The translations under genes and the position numbers were made by a program. 64,000 nt of DNA, taken from positions 736,276-800,275 of the forward strand of contig NC_012883.1 of NCBI RefSeq assembly GCF_000022545.1, read 5' to 3'. Of this stretch, positions 26,446 to 34,274 are shown one piece after another. Below the pieces are notes generated by a model. It saw only the letters and a program-made list of their open reading frames with translations, was not told where the DNA came from and searched no databases. The first letter of the stretch is position 1, and every line of letters begins with the position of its first letter. The DNA is from Thermococcus sibiricus MM 739 (GTDB taxonomy: Archaea > Methanobacteriota_B > Thermococci > Thermococcales > Thermococcaceae).

Positions 26446-26970
26446 TTATTCTTCATAGTCTTCGTTCTCTTCACTTTTTCCCTCCATTCTTATAACGTAA
26501 TCAGCAGCGTTTTGAAGAGCAACACTAAAACCAGGTTCTACGCCAATAACAACTGTCTCCTTTCCCTTTCTTTTTCCTTCATTTATTATTGGGAGAAAAT
26601 CAGCGTCTCTCGTAGCAAACCCTATTACCTCTATGTCACTGTTGTAAATGAGCTCCATTGCCTCAATAGCGATTCTTACATCGGTATCTCCAGCAACAAT
26701 TATTGGTTCAAATCCTTGATTTACTACCGCTTCAATAAGCCCTTGAGGAGCGTATTGGTTTAAAACAACTTTAGCAACTCTGATATTTCCGATTTTCTCT
26801 AGAGCTTCTTTTATATTTTCAAGTTTTATTCCAAATTCTTTTCTCAGGATGTTTGGGCCGTCGATTATAAGTCCTATGGTCTTTGGGGGCCCTTTATGGA
26901 TTTCTTTCTCTTCTTTTTCTTTAGGTTTTCTTTCTTCTCTTTTTAGTATCCTGAATAATGATCTCCTCAT
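26446..26970 (-). CDS. NYN-domain protein, paralogue 2 (acids intact)
   Basis: A 174-residue NYN/PIN-fold protein with a basic, charged N-terminal tail of about 28 residues. The predicted active-site acids are present: Asp37 in LIIDGPNIL, Asp97 in GDTDVRIA and Asp122 in TRDADFLPII. It overlaps the end of paralogue 3 by 50 bases, and its ATG at 26970 has GGTGAAG upstream within that gene, so the two are coupled. An RNase role follows from the fold; no substrate is known. Confidence 0.87.
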   Translation of the reverse strand: MRRSLFRILKREERKPKEKEEKEIHKGPPKTIGLIIDGPNILRKEFGIKLENIKEALEKIGNIRVAKVVLNQYAPQGLIEAVVNQGFEPIIVAGDTDVRIAIEAMELIYNSDIEVIGFATRDADFLPIINEGKRKGKETVVIGVEPGFSVALQNAADYVIRMEGKSEENEDYEE

Positions 26971-27472
26971 TATCTTCACCTCTTTCGAGGGCTATTACAT
27001 AATCAGCAGCATGTTTCAGAGCAGCACTAAATCCAGGTTCAATACCGATAATGGCAGTTTCTTTTCCTTTCTCCTTTGCTTTCAATATTATGGGCAAAAA
27101 CTCAGCATTTCGCGTGGCTAAGGCGATTATATCTATATTTTGGTTATATATCTCTCTCATAGCCTCTACTGCGAGTTTTACCCCTGTCTCTCCAGCAACA
27201 ATTATTGGTTCAAATCCTTGATTTGCAATGGCTTCAATAAGCCCTTGAGGAGCGTATTGGTTTAAAACAACTTTAGCAACTCTGATATTTCCAAGTTCTT
27301 CCAGAGCAGCTACAATATCCTCAAGATGTACATTGAATTCTTTTCTCAGGATGTTTGGGCCGTCAATGAGTAGGGCTATTTTTTTACCTCTTTGAATTTT
27401 TTGTTTAATCATTCCGATACTTTTTACTCCTCCTTTTGTAATCGAGACTATCTTTTCCCAATTGCTGGGCAT
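26921..27472 (-). CDS. NYN-domain protein, paralogue 3 (two acids lost)
   Basis: A 183-residue paralogue of the downstream gene. Asp37 in LLIDGPNIL is kept, but the position equal to Asp97 is Gly (GETGVKLA) and TRDAD has become TRNAE (Asn122). A basic tail RRGEDN-like and KKRRKKT closes the protein. Blocks of 36 and 62 bases are identical to paralogue 2, which points to recent duplication or gene conversion. The ATG at 27472 has GGTGATAACG. It may be a regulatory or non-catalytic partner of paralogue 2. Confidence 0.87.
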   Translation of the reverse strand: MPSNWEKIVSITKGGVKSIGMIKQKIQRGKKIALLIDGPNILRKEFNVHLEDIVAALEELGNIRVAKVVLNQYAPQGLIEAIANQGFEPIIVAGETGVKLAVEAMREIYNQNIDIIALATRNAEFLPIILKAKEKGKETAIIGIEPGFSAALKHAADYVIALERGEDNEEIIIQDTKKRRKKT

Positions 27473-27595
27473 CGTTATCACCACATTGTTGATATAACTT
27501 AAAATCTCTAGTAAAAATTATGATTTTAGACTATAAAAAAGTTGGGCAAGAATGCAACAAAATGGTTATAACTATTGAAAAACCAAATATAATAC

Positions 27596-28201
27596 ATGAG
27601 TAGGGTTCCTTTTTATTTAAGAGAGCGTCTTGATGATGTTAAGCAAAGGGTACTATTTGAGACTTATGAAGCACAAAAGCTCCCAAAATGGGAGCAGGTA
27701 GTTTTAACTTGGATTTTGCTCTTTTCTTTTTGGACGATTATAAGTGCGAACTTGAAAGCAGAGAACCTTCTTATTGGCGGGTTAGCAACTTTGGTAATAT
27801 CTTCGTTTATGCATGAAATGCTCACCGAAGATATAAGGAGAAGCGGTCATATACTGGAAAAAATCCTCTATATTAGTTTCTTTGTCATTCCACAATATTT
27901 ATTTATCATGGCATTTAGGTTAATTGAGAGCAACTTTAAAGTAGCAAAGCATGCAGTGTTTATGGATATAAACCCGGGTATAGTAAAGATAAAAACTGAA
28001 TTGCATTCAAATACTGGAGTAACTATTCTTGCCAACTCCATAACTCTGACTCCAGGAACATTGACTCTGGATGTTAACAAAAAATTAGGTGAAACTTATC
28101 TTTATGTGCATTGGATAAGTGTAGAAGCACTCAATAGAGAGAAAGCGGGTGAAAAAATCAAGGGGGACATAGAAGGATGGTTGAGGAAGATCTTTTGGTA
28201 A
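27596..28201 (+). CDS. Mrp-type Na+/H+ antiporter subunit E (MbhA-like)
   Basis: A 201-residue protein with an MrpE core: two to three membrane helices and the late pattern GVTILANSITLTPGTLTLDV, diagnostic of MrpE/MnhE. The extended N-terminus of about 40 residues before the first helix is unusual for bacterial MrpE. It is the first of eight overlapping genes in the order E, F, G, two small subunits, B, C, D. This is the order of mbhABCDEFGH in the Thermococcales membrane-bound hydrogenase. Confidence 0.9.
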   Translation: MSRVPFYLRERLDDVKQRVLFETYEAQKLPKWEQVVLTWILLFSFWTIISANLKAENLLIGGLATLVISSFMHEMLTEDIRRSGHILEKILYISFFVIPQYLFIMAFRLIESNFKVAKHAVFMDINPGIVKIKTELHSNTGVTILANSITLTPGTLTLDVNKKLGETYLYVHWISVEALNREKAGEKIKGDIEGWLRKIFW

Positions 28202-28452
28202 ACCCCTTTGGGTGGGGAGTTTTAATCTTGATAGCCACTTCCCTGATACTATCTTATAGAGTTCTTTTTGGGCCCACTCTAGCTGATAGAATAGTTGGTA
28301 TAAATACAGTGACCACGAAACTTGTCGTAATTTTAGCAATTTTTGGATTTATAATGGAAGAGTACTTTTTCCTTGATCTTGCGATAGTGCTTTTGATGGT
28401 AAATGCGGTAGGAGGGTTAATACTGGCAAAATACATGGAGGGGGCGGGATGA
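28177..28452 (+). CDS. Mrp-type antiporter subunit F (MbhB-like)
   Basis: A 91-residue three-helix protein with the family stretch YRVLFGPTLADRIVGINTV and a C-terminal MVNAVGGLILAKYMEG. Overlaps the end of subunit E by 25 bases and the next gene by four. MrpF is required for assembly of the antiporter; its own transport role is not known. Confidence 0.9.
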   Translation: MVEEDLLVNPFGWGVLILIATSLILSYRVLFGPTLADRIVGINTVTTKLVVILAIFGFIMEEYFFLDLAIVLLMVNAVGGLILAKYMEGAG

Positions 28453-28763
28453 TAGAGTATTTTCTCCTTCTCCTTGGGGAATCGATAATGATATTTGGAA
28501 CGCTTGGGATTCTCCGCTTTCCCGATGTGTATACAAGGCTTCATGCAGCAACGAAATGCGATACCGGTGGAGCGATGACCATACTAATGGCTTTGGCTAT
28601 TGCTTCGGAAGCTTCCTTATTGATCAAGCTAAAATTTCTCGTGCTGGCGTTTTTAATAGCCCTAATAAACCCCATGGTTTCTCATGCAATTGCTAGAGGG
28701 GCTTACAAATATGGGATAAAACCAGAAGTCGTGGTGGATATGTATGCATGGGATAATCCTTGA
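28449..28763 (+). CDS. Mrp-type antiporter subunit G (MbhC-like)
   Basis: A 104-residue membrane protein with LGILRFPDVYTRLHAATKCD, the clear MrpG/MnhG signature, and three hydrophobic segments. The start overlaps the stop of subunit F (ATGA). Confidence 0.92.
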   Translation: MIEYFLLLLGESIMIFGTLGILRFPDVYTRLHAATKCDTGGAMTILMALAIASEASLLIKLKFLVLAFLIALINPMVSHAIARGAYKYGIKPEVVVDMYAWDNP

Positions 28764-28974
28764 AATTTTATTTATAATTATGATACTTCTCTCAATAGCT
28801 GTGGTTGAAGAAAAGAACTTAGTTAATGCTGTGGTTAAATATGCTTTCCTAAGTCTAACTTTTGTGCTGGTACTTGTATTGTTAAAAGCTCCGGATGTTG
28901 CGTTGTCTGCTATTGTAGTTGGAGCAATTATTATTGGGGCTTTTCTTTTCACCATTAGGGAGGTAGAGAAATGA
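28744..28974 (+). CDS. Small antiporter subunit, MbhD-like (MrpA C-terminal part)
   Basis: A 76-residue protein with two to three helices and KAPDVALSAIVVGAIIIGAFL, the motif of the DUF4040/MbhD family that corresponds to part of the C-terminal region of bacterial MrpA. It overlaps subunit G by 20 bases. The large N-terminal proton-pumping part of MrpA is absent, as in the Mbh complex. Confidence 0.85.
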   Translation: MHGIILEILFIIMILLSIAVVEEKNLVNAVVKYAFLSLTFVLVLVLLKAPDVALSAIVVGAIIIGAFLFTIREVEK

Positions 28975-29216
28975 AGAGGATAATAGCATTTTTAATAACC
29001 TTTGGTTTGTTAGTCATTTTTACTTCCTTAGATTATTCTCGGGTTGAAGGGGGAAGTTACGAGTATTACATTACTCACTGGGAAGAGGTAGGAGTCCCAA
29101 ACTTGGTTACTGCAATTTTGGCCGATTGGAGGGTTTATGATAGTTTGGGAGAGGCTACTTTGTTGTTCACTGCAATCGCTGGCTTTTATTTGCTTTTGGG
29201 AGGGAAGAAGAAGTGA
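28971..29216 (+). CDS. Small antiporter subunit, MbhE-like
   Basis: An 81-residue two-helix protein with VTAILADWRVYDSLGEATLLF, the hallmark of MbhE/the last part of MrpA (the aspartate-arginine region followed by GEATL). ATG overlaps the preceding stop. Together with the MbhD-like protein it replaces the MrpA C-terminal domain as separate chains. Confidence 0.87.
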   Translation: MKRIIAFLITFGLLVIFTSLDYSRVEGGSYEYYITHWEEVGVPNLVTAILADWRVYDSLGEATLLFTAIAGFYLLLGGKKK

Positions 29217-29218
29217 AG

Positions 29219-29635
29219 ATGAGTCTAATAGTGAGAACAACAACAAAACTTGTGAGTCCATTTCTGGTGGTTTATTCTACTTACTTGATGATGTATGGTC
29301 ATTTAAGCCCAGGTGGAGGTTTTCAAGCTGGAGTCATCCTTGCAGTTAGTATTATTCTTTTGATAACTTCACATGGATATAAAAAGGTAAGAAAAACTTT
29401 CAAATTTTGGGAAGTTCAACTTATTGAGGGGGTTTCTGGAGTATTTTTAGTCTCTTTAGGGATTATTAGTTTGCTTTTTGGGGGATTTTTCTTCAATTTT
29501 CTGAGAGGAGGCTCATTTGGATCACTTTTAAGCGGAGGTATTGTTCCTTTGTTTAATATAGGCGTAGCTTTGAAGGTGGGTGCTGCTTTTACATTTATGT
29601 TTTATATCTTGTTGAGGTGGGTAGAACATGATTAG
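29219..29635 (+). CDS. Mrp-type antiporter subunit B (MbhF-like)
   Basis: A 138-residue four-helix protein with YLMMYGHLSPGGGFQAGVIL, the strongly conserved MrpB/MbhF motif. The ATG at 29219 was chosen because homologues start close to SLIVRTTTKLVSPF; a GTG at 29213 overlapping the previous stop is possible. Confidence 0.92.
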   Translation: MSLIVRTTTKLVSPFLVVYSTYLMMYGHLSPGGGFQAGVILAVSIILLITSHGYKKVRKTFKFWEVQLIEGVSGVFLVSLGIISLLFGGFFFNFLRGGSFGSLLSGGIVPLFNIGVALKVGAAFTFMFYILLRWVEHD

Positions 29636-29921
29636 TGCAGAATTCACTGGGATTATAATTATGCTCATTGGCATGTATGCTCTCATGACAAAAGAAAATC
29701 TAATCAAATTGGTTCTTTCTATAAACTTGGTGTCTATTGGCCTTGTATTATTTTTTATTGGCACCGGTTATATAGAGGGGGGAGATGTTCCGATACTTCC
29801 AAGGAGTACTGTTGTAGATCCATTGCCAGCAACCCTAATGCTCACGACCCTTGTAGTCGATGTTGCTATTACTTCCCTTGCTCTGGCATTAGTTCTAAAG
29901 ATTAGGAGGGAAGAAGAATGA
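29628..29921 (+). CDS. Mrp-type antiporter subunit C (MbhG-like, NuoK homologue)
   Basis: A 97-residue three-helix protein of the NuoK/MrpC family. LPRSTVVDPLPATLMLTTLVVDVAITSLALAL is split here across motifs: DPLPATLMLT and VVDVAITSL are the diagnostic parts. Overlaps subunit B by eight bases. Confidence 0.92.
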   Translation: MISAEFTGIIIMLIGMYALMTKENLIKLVLSINLVSIGLVLFFIGTGYIEGGDVPILPRSTVVDPLPATLMLTTLVVDVAITSLALALVLKIRREEE

Positions 29922-31447
29922 TTCCGCTACTTGTAGCCAGTCCTTTACTTTTTGCATTTATTATTTCCCTCTTACCAGCATTAGGAAAACAAAAGCTTTC
30001 TAAGTATTTGTTCTTAATTGGAGCTTTTTCTCCTTGGCTTTTTATTTCTTCTATAATTCAAAAGTTGCCTCTCGGTGAAGTTGTTGGAGGATGGGAAAGA
30101 ATTTCGGGAATTGAGGTTATTATAGACTCATATAATCTTCCATTTTTAGCCGCTGAACTACTCCTCTTCACTTTTGTAGCGTTCTATGTTTACGGCGATT
30201 ACTATCCGAAAAAAAGTGAGAATAAGGTTTATGTGGTTCTTCTTCTCCTTCACGCTGGACTTTTGGGAGCTTTTATAAGTAGAGATCTTTTTAATTATTA
30301 TATTTACATGGAGATAGCTTCTGTTTCCAGCTTTGCTTTGGTGGCAATTTCTAAGGAGAAAGGCGCTAAAAAAGCAGCCTTCAAATATGCTCTTTTTTCG
30401 CTACTGGCTTCTTACATATTTATCTTGGCAATTGGAATAATCTATCTGAAAACAGGCTACCTAAATCTTTTTTTAATAAAGGAAAATTTAGTTTTTTCTA
30501 AGGAGATAAACGTGGCGTTAGTCTTGGCATTTTCATCGCTTATTTTAAAGATTGGTGTATTTCCTCTTCACTTCTGGCTTCCAGATGCTCACTCTAAAGC
30601 AGATGCTCCAATAAGTGCTCTCCTCTCGGGTTTGGTTGTTAAAGCTCCTACATATGGAATGATTCTCCTCATATTAACATTTCCTATTAGTACTTTGATG
30701 CAAAGTATTCTCATTACCACTGCATTCCTTTCAATGTTTTTTGGCATAGCAATGGCATTAATCCAGAAAAACTCTGAAAGACTTTTAGCATACCATACAG
30801 TTTCTCAAATGGGTTACGTTCTGCTGGGTATAGGTCTATTAAATCCTCTAGCTGCTGCTTATTATGCTATGGCCCACTCTCTCTTTAAAGGAGGGCTCTT
30901 CTTGAGTGTGGGGACTATAGCTGAGCATTATGGCACTAGAGATTTAGAAAAGTTATCCTATCGGCATAGTAAGTTTTTGATGGTTGCAATCGTCCTATTG
31001 AGCCTTGCTATTGGAGGCATTAGTCCTTTCGTAGGAGCATTTGGGAAATTCATGCTAGTTAAAGAAATTAATGGTCTTCTGAAGTATGTGTTTTATGCGG
31101 GTGGAATTGGTACATTAACCTCATTTATAAAACTCAATTATTATCTTCTAAAAAGAGGAGAAAGGGTCCCATTTACATTTAAAAAAGAGATGGTGTCTCT
31201 ATCTGTTGGTTTGCTTACGTTAATTACTGGAATATATTTTTATCCACACTTACAGTTGGTAAGGGACCTGTCATTTATTTTTATTGGTTTTGGGTTGTTT
31301 TACGTACTCAAAAAACTTGGCCTCTTTGAGTTCCAGCTATCCCCTCTTTTCCCAGATACCGTCTCTGAACTTGGAAGGGAAATAAACGTATACATGCTCT
31401 TTTTAGGAGCGTTTTTGTTGTTTATCTTATTCAATTCTATTTATTGA
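29918..31447 (+). CDS. Mrp-type antiporter subunit D (MbhH-like)
   Basis: A 509-residue antiporter-like subunit with about 14 transmembrane helices, related to NuoL/M/N. FPLHFWLPDAHSKADAPISA carries the conserved Lys/His region, YHTVSQMGYVLLGIG and FKGGLFL follow. It is the only large ion-translocating subunit in the cluster. The gene ends the eight-gene module, overlapping the convergent ACT-domain gene by 21 bases; no hydrogenase or MbhI-N-like genes follow. The module probably exchanges Na+ and H+, or is recruited by another complex. Confidence 0.93.
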   Translation: MIPLLVASPLLFAFIISLLPALGKQKLSKYLFLIGAFSPWLFISSIIQKLPLGEVVGGWERISGIEVIIDSYNLPFLAAELLLFTFVAFYVYGDYYPKKSENKVYVVLLLLHAGLLGAFISRDLFNYYIYMEIASVSSFALVAISKEKGAKKAAFKYALFSLLASYIFILAIGIIYLKTGYLNLFLIKENLVFSKEINVALVLAFSSLILKIGVFPLHFWLPDAHSKADAPISALLSGLVVKAPTYGMILLILTFPISTLMQSILITTAFLSMFFGIAMALIQKNSERLLAYHTVSQMGYVLLGIGLLNPLAAAYYAMAHSLFKGGLFLSVGTIAEHYGTRDLEKLSYRHSKFLMVAIVLLSLAIGGISPFVGAFGKFMLVKEINGLLKYVFYAGGIGTLTSFIKLNYYLLKRGERVPFTFKKEMVSLSVGLLTLITGIYFYPHLQLVRDLSFIFIGFGLFYVLKKLGLFEFQLSPLFPDTVSELGREINVYMLFLGAFLLFILFNSIY

Positions 31448-31834
31448 GACTTCCATCACTTCCTCTATTTCTTTAAGCTCTTTTAAGAGTTCCTCCAAGT
31501 TCGTGTCTATTTCACTTATATCAACAACTGCTACGATCGCTCCTAGGCCTATCCCTTCCATTTCTTCTGCTTCGCTAAAAAGAATATTAATTCGGTGTTT
31601 TCCTAATAGCCCCGTTATTTTGGCTAAAACACCTGGTTTATCTTTTACTACAAGTTCAATTTCCATAAGTTGCTTTCCGGGTAAAGCTATTCTTTCTAAA
31701 TGAATCTCATTCAAATCAGTGTCAATTTCTACTAGAAAATAGGCATCCTTTATAAGTCCAACTTCGTAGGCCCATTCTAGAGGAATCTTAATCTTTCCAT
31801 TTTCGACTATTTTTAAAATTTCGTAGTGTCGCAT
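31427..31834 (-). CDS. ACT-domain protein with AbrB-like N-terminus
   Basis: A 135-residue protein. Residues about 1-50 (VENGKIKIPLEWAYEVGLI) look like an AbrB/SpoVT-type swapped-hairpin DNA-binding element, and residues about 56-135 (ELVVKDKPGVLAKITGLLGKH) form an ACT domain that usually binds amino acids. It could be a small amino-acid-responsive regulator. It converges on the Mrp cluster. No target is evident. Confidence 0.8.
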   Translation of the reverse strand: MRHYEILKIVENGKIKIPLEWAYEVGLIKDAYFLVEIDTDLNEIHLERIALPGKQLMEIELVVKDKPGVLAKITGLLGKHRINILFSEAEEMEGIGLGAIVAVVDISEIDTNLEELLKELKEIEEVMEVSINRIE

Positions 31835-31926
31835 AAAAAAATTAAGGAGTTACTAAAATAAAAAGCTTCTGCCGTTTCAGAAACTTTTTTAATTAGACAT
31901 ACAACATACCTTTGGGAGGTGCAACA

Positions 31927-33063
31927 TTGGGGCCATACGGAGTAATTGGGTATGTATTTATCATAATTGCGCTTGCACGGATTTTGGCTGAGATTTTTGA
32001 ACGTATTGGTTATCCTGGGTTCCTTGGAGAGATTTCTGCTGGTTTATTCTTGGGAATAGTTCTTACTTCCATGCCCAAGGAAGAGCTAAATCTTCTTGCA
32101 GAGTTTGGCATATTTTTTCTCATGATGTATGCAGGTCTTGAACTTACTCCAGAGGAAGTCCACATTGGTGGGAAGAAAAGTATTCCTCTTTACATCCTTA
32201 CTTATGCTCTTATGACCTTTGTCACGTTGCCTTTTACAAATTACACTCTCTCCCATGAAAACATTATTGTAGGAGCTATATTATCAGTGGCCTCAGCTCC
32301 CATAGTTTTACGGCTCTCAAGATTCTTTGGAGATGATTTTCTCCATGTTGCTCTTTCTTATGCAGTAATAAGCGAGATTGGTGCCATTGTCAGCTTATAT
32401 ATCCTAGTTAACTTTGAGGTTTCTCATTTGAGTTACATAGGCCTGATAATGGAACTTGTAAAAGATGGGATATTTTTGGGGACTTTGTTTGGAATAAATT
32501 ATCTCCTCAACGTAAAGCATAAGGCATTAATTATTAAAGGGCTTAGAAGCCTAAAAAGTGATGAAGCAGTCTTTGGATTAGTGATGGTTCTATCAACTTC
32601 AATAGCTCTTTTAAGTGAAATGATAGGTCTTCACTTTAGTATTGGTGCGTTTGTAGTAGGTCTCTTGCTCCACAGTGACTTGATAGGTACTAAACAATAC
32701 AGAAGAGTTCACACAATAATCTCAGGAGTTACTTATGGCATCTTTGCCCCTATATTCTTCGCTTGGCGTGGTATTAACTTTGAAACTGAGTTCTCAATGG
32801 AGGTTGTTTACTTCTTCATTCTTGTGTATATTCTTAGAATCCTACTTACAATGGGCTTTACTTGGGGTAAGGATCCTCGGAAAACTATTGTTAGAGCAAG
32901 TGGAGTAGCAAGCTTTGGTGTTCTTGGCCTTCTTGTGGGTGAAATAGGATACGAATATGGAGTCTTGAGCGAACATCTCTATGCTCTGGCCTCGTTGGCT
33001 AGCATATTGGGAATGTTTATCTCTACAAGTATTGGAAGATTTATATCAAAAAACAATTCTTGA
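31927..33063 (+). CDS. Cation:proton antiporter (CPA2/KefB-like membrane domain)
   Basis: A 378-residue protein with 11-13 hydrophobic segments and the Na+/H+ exchanger fold: YPGFLGEISAGLFLGI near the N-terminus and EFGIFFLMMYAGLEL next. The transport motif region is GLHFSIGAFVVGLLL. No cytoplasmic RCK/TrkA domain follows, so it is a short form. Start is taken as TTG at 31927, preceded by GGGAGGTG; a TTG at 31912 is in frame. It is transcribed on its own. Confidence 0.88.
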   Translation: MGPYGVIGYVFIIIALARILAEIFERIGYPGFLGEISAGLFLGIVLTSMPKEELNLLAEFGIFFLMMYAGLELTPEEVHIGGKKSIPLYILTYALMTFVTLPFTNYTLSHENIIVGAILSVASAPIVLRLSRFFGDDFLHVALSYAVISEIGAIVSLYILVNFEVSHLSYIGLIMELVKDGIFLGTLFGINYLLNVKHKALIIKGLRSLKSDEAVFGLVMVLSTSIALLSEMIGLHFSIGAFVVGLLLHSDLIGTKQYRRVHTIISGVTYGIFAPIFFAWRGINFETEFSMEVVYFFILVYILRILLTMGFTWGKDPRKTIVRASGVASFGVLGLLVGEIGYEYGVLSEHLYALASLASILGMFISTSIGRFISKNNS

Positions 33064-33156
33064 GTTAATTTCCTCTGATTAATAATATTTTAAATGTTTG
33101 TCACTTTTTTTATCGGTGTAAAATGCTTGTATTTATTTTTCAAGTGAAAGCGAAAG

Positions 33157-33166
33157 GCTTATAAGC
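33157..33166 (+). promoter_or_regulatory. TATA box of the arginine decarboxylase gene
   Basis: GCTTATAAGC lies 110 bases before the pdaD start, preceded by purine-rich GCGAAAG as a possible BRE. Transcription would begin near 33190, leaving a leader of about 80 bases that contains the inverted repeat TCTTGAT (33201-33207) and ATCAAGA (33222-33228). The function of the leader hairpin is unknown. Confidence 0.5.
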
Positions 33167-33268
33167 AAATATGTTGGTAACCTCAAATTGATGGCGAAAT
33201 TCTTGATCAAATAATCTCAAAATCAAGATTAATTAGATAATATCCGAATAAAAAGGAGGTAGGCAGAA

Positions 33269-33745
33269 ATGAGTTGGACAACCCCTAAAAAAGCCATTTT
33301 GCTTGCTGCAAGTGCTGAGGGAAGTACAAAATTAAATGCTTTTGACAATGCTTTACTTAAAATGGGGATTGGAAATGTCAATTTGGTAAAGCTCAGCAGT
33401 GTTATCCCTGCATATATAGAGTGGATAGATGAACTTCCAAAGAATATTCCAGTAGGCATGCTCCTTCCCACAGTCTATGCTCATATAGAGAGCGATGAAC
33501 CAGGATCAACAATCACCGCTGCTTTGGGCGTTGGAATAAGCGAAGGAAATGAAGGTGGCCTTATATATGAGTACAGTGGCTATTGCACAAAAGAAGAGGC
33601 TGAAAAGATGGTTCATAAAATGGTTGAAGAAGGCTTTAAGGTCAGAGGCTGGAAGCTTAAAGAGTTTAAAGCCGCAGTTGCTGAGATAACGGTTAAAGAT
33701 AGGCCTGTCGCTGCAATTGCTGCGGTTGTTATGTTGCCTTATTGA
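33269..33745 (+). CDS. pdaD: Pyruvoyl-dependent arginine decarboxylase
   Basis: A 158-residue proenzyme that converts arginine to agmatine, the first step of archaeal polyamine synthesis. The self-cleavage site is the Ser-Ser pair in VKLSSVIP (residues 43-44), which yields a beta chain and a pyruvoyl-bearing alpha chain. The later GISEGNEGGLIYEYSG is typical. GGAGGTAGG precedes the ATG. It is followed by speH and speE, so the three genes make spermidine from arginine and S-adenosylmethionine. Confidence 0.96.
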   Translation: MSWTTPKKAILLAASAEGSTKLNAFDNALLKMGIGNVNLVKLSSVIPAYIEWIDELPKNIPVGMLLPTVYAHIESDEPGSTITAALGVGISEGNEGGLIYEYSGYCTKEEAEKMVHKMVEEGFKVRGWKLKEFKAAVAEITVKDRPVAAIAAVVMLPY

Positions 33746-33787
33746 ACTTTTCATTTTCAACTTTAAAGAAATAAGGAGGTGTGGTGT

Positions 33788-33919
33788 ATGGAAGGGGGTG
33801 ACGTTGATGGTTCAAGTAGTTGTGGACAACCCAATAGGAATGCATGTAGTTTTAGATCTTTACGAATGCGATCCTCAAATATTAGACGATATAGAAAGGA
33901 TAGAGGAAATCCTTACTGA
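33788..33919 (+). CDS. Possible out-of-frame upstream ORF overlapping speH start
   Basis: ATG at 33788 follows a strong GGAGGTG and opens a 43-codon ORF (MEGGDVDGSSSCGQPNRNAC...) in a different frame that runs through the speH start. The encoded peptide is arginine- and serine-rich and unlike a structured protein. If translated, it would compete with speH initiation at 33807. It may equally be chance, so confidence is low. Confidence 0.2.
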   Translation: MEGGDVDGSSSCGQPNRNACSFRSLRMRSSNIRRYRKDRGNPY

Positions 33920-34181
33920 AGCCGCAGAAGTAGCTAATGCCACTGTTATAGATAAGCGTTTCCATAAGTTTTCACCACAAGGTGTTTCTGGTGTTGTTGT
34001 CGTTTCTGAGAGTCACATTGCAATTCACACATGGCCCGAACACGGCTATGCTGCCGTTGATGTTTATACATGTGGAGATCATACCATGCCTCTTAAGGCA
34101 AGCGAGTATATAATCAGGGAGTTAAAATGTAAAAGACCAACTCTGGTAAAACTGGATAGGGGGCTTTTGTTTAAGGGATAA
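33807..34181 (+). CDS. speH: S-adenosylmethionine decarboxylase proenzyme
   Basis: A 124-residue class 1B AdoMet decarboxylase that supplies decarboxylated AdoMet to the aminopropyltransferase. Self-cleavage to form the pyruvoyl group is expected between Glu68 and Ser69 in VSESHIAIHTWPEHG; His74 and Cys89 (VYTCGD) are the other catalytic positions. The ATG at 33807 has GGGGGTGA upstream; much longer in-frame starts are rejected because they would run into pdaD. The second gene of the polyamine set. Confidence 0.95.
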   Translation: MVQVVVDNPIGMHVVLDLYECDPQILDDIERIEEILTEAAEVANATVIDKRFHKFSPQGVSGVVVVSESHIAIHTWPEHGYAAVDVYTCGDHTMPLKASEYIIRELKCKRPTLVKLDRGLLFKG

Positions 34182-34274
34182 ATCCCCCCTTTATAATTAT
34201 TAGAGGGTTGAAATTCGTTATAAAAGCAAAAGTTTAAAAGATATTGTCGAAGCTTTCATCGAGGTGGCGAAATA

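Noticed and set aside
33717-33806. Longer in-frame start for speH
   Set aside because: It would overlap pdaD and adds residues absent from known AdoMet decarboxylases; the start at 33807 has a strong ribosome binding site.
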